Shown piece after piece: positions 31,995 through 32,301 of a stretch of 32,301 nt of DNA (positions within the stretch are counted from its first letter, which is position 1; each line of letters begins with the position of its first letter). The DNA is from an uncultured Collinsella sp. (GTDB lineage: Bacteria; Actinomycetota; Coriobacteriia; Coriobacteriales; Coriobacteriaceae). The DNA lies in NCBI GenBank assembly GCA_944321445.1, contig CALULJ010000026.1, positions 1 through 32,301 of the forward strand. Direction: 5' to 3'. The notes below the pieces were generated by a model, which was not told the origin of the DNA, searched no databases, and saw nothing but the letters and a program-made list of their open reading frames with translations. The position numbers were made by a program, and so were the translations under genes.

Positions 31995-32037
31995 TTTAGT
32001 ATTACTAAATGGTAATACTAAAATCGTTGCCGTTCAA
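31995..32037 (-). promoter_or_regulatory. Toxin-antitoxin promoter with overlapping palindromic operator
   Basis: TTTAGTATTAC (31995-32005) and GTAATACTAAA (32012-32022) are perfect 11 bp inverted arms around a 6 bp centre. On the minus strand a -35 TTGAAC (32032-32037) and a -10 TACCAT (32009-32014) are separated by 17 bp, so the operator covers the -10. It lies 15 bp upstream of the toxin start. This fits autorepression by the antitoxin. Confidence 0.75.
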
Positions 32038-32252
32038 GGGCTCAGTGACAGGAGCAAAGGTAAACTTGGGAGTCTTGATGCTTGGCTCGCAATGCCTTGC
32101 CGAATGCCGACAATATGCGCTGCTGTTCCTTACAAACAGCCAATCGACGAGGTTGCAGGCGGTGCTCAGCGCAAAGGCTACCGAGCTTTATGCATATTGC
32201 AAGTCGATTTATTCATGTTTGGCGCAAATTCTACACGCTAAATGGCGCCTCT
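32038..32252. other. Stretch without a supported gene
   Basis: I see no convincing gene. An open frame on the plus strand begins inside the toxin gene and lacks a ribosome site and family features. Base composition is less GC-rich than neighbouring genes. Confidence 0.4.
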
Positions 32253-32301
32253 GGGGACGGGGGAGGGAGAGGCCAAAGTGGCCTCTCCCACCCCCGTCCC
32301 C
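32253..32301. repeat. REP-like palindrome (GGGGACGGGGG family), long copy at window end
   Basis: Two 23 bp arms (GGGGACGGGGG then GGGAGAGGCCA, with one A between) pair around AAG with a single A-A mismatch. The outer GGGGACGGGGG matches the elements at 8595 and 26036. The window stops at the last base of the palindrome. Confidence 0.8.

Noticed and set aside
31939..32241. 100-codon plus-strand frame at the right end
   Set aside because: It begins antisense to the toxin gene, crosses the operator, and has no ribosome site or family match.

Overview
The window looks like a gut Coriobacteriia chromosome fragment, most probably Collinsella or a close relative. This is inferred from the GC-rich coding sequence, strong AGGAG-type ribosome sites, Tat/lipobox solute-binding proteins, the citrate-lyase gene set and abundant GC-rich intergenic hairpins. 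I saw no rRNA, tRNA, phage, IS transposase or CRISPR array. Both ends lie inside or against repeat palindromes, so the window may be a complete contig that broke at repeats.

Region 1 (1-8543) is a citrate fermentation locus. A GntR/FCD regulator overlaps citG. The convergent citDEF operon encodes the three citrate lyase subunits. A LysR regulator is divergent from citDEF and is followed by citC, the acetate:lyase ligase. An AbrB-family membrane protein comes last. Lyase, ligase and cofactor synthase are present. CitX, a recognised citrate transporter and oxaloacetate decarboxylase are absent. The same short motif, ATTCCATT-like, lies upstream of all four transcription units and is the best candidate for an undescribed regulon signature here.

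Region 2 (8544-13691) holds a PEB1-like acidic amino-acid ABC importer (ATPase, Tat-lipoprotein binding protein, two permeases) that runs into a cytidylate-kinase-like gene, and upstream of it a GatB/YqeY-domain gene. Region 3 (13820-17338) holds a membrane-anchored parvulin-type foldase and prfA. They are separated by about 1.1 kb without genes that contains two elements with inverted terminal repeats. Region 4 (17663-21868) is a second amino-acid ABC importer (binding protein, extended permease, ATPase) and an aldose-1-epimerase-like gene.

Region 5 (22069-26624) contains another inverted-repeat element with the same ends as the first, a DUF1385/YqhQ membrane protein, a three-zinc-ribbon membrane protein and a low-molecular-weight tyrosine phosphatase. 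Region 6 (26624-30965) is a MarR regulator translationally coupled to a heterodimeric ABC exporter with one degenerate and one canonical ATP site. Region 7 (30966-32301) carries large hairpins, a BrnT-like toxin with a ribbon-helix-helix antitoxin under a palindromic operator, and a terminal REP-like palindrome.

Three families of REP-like hairpins (GTGCCTGTCCC type, GACGC-CTTCTCCCC type, GGGGACGGGGG type) sit just after stop codons throughout. A separate family of paired inward-facing boxes (core TGTCGATTATGCATT) brackets 195-226 bp segments with unrelated interiors.
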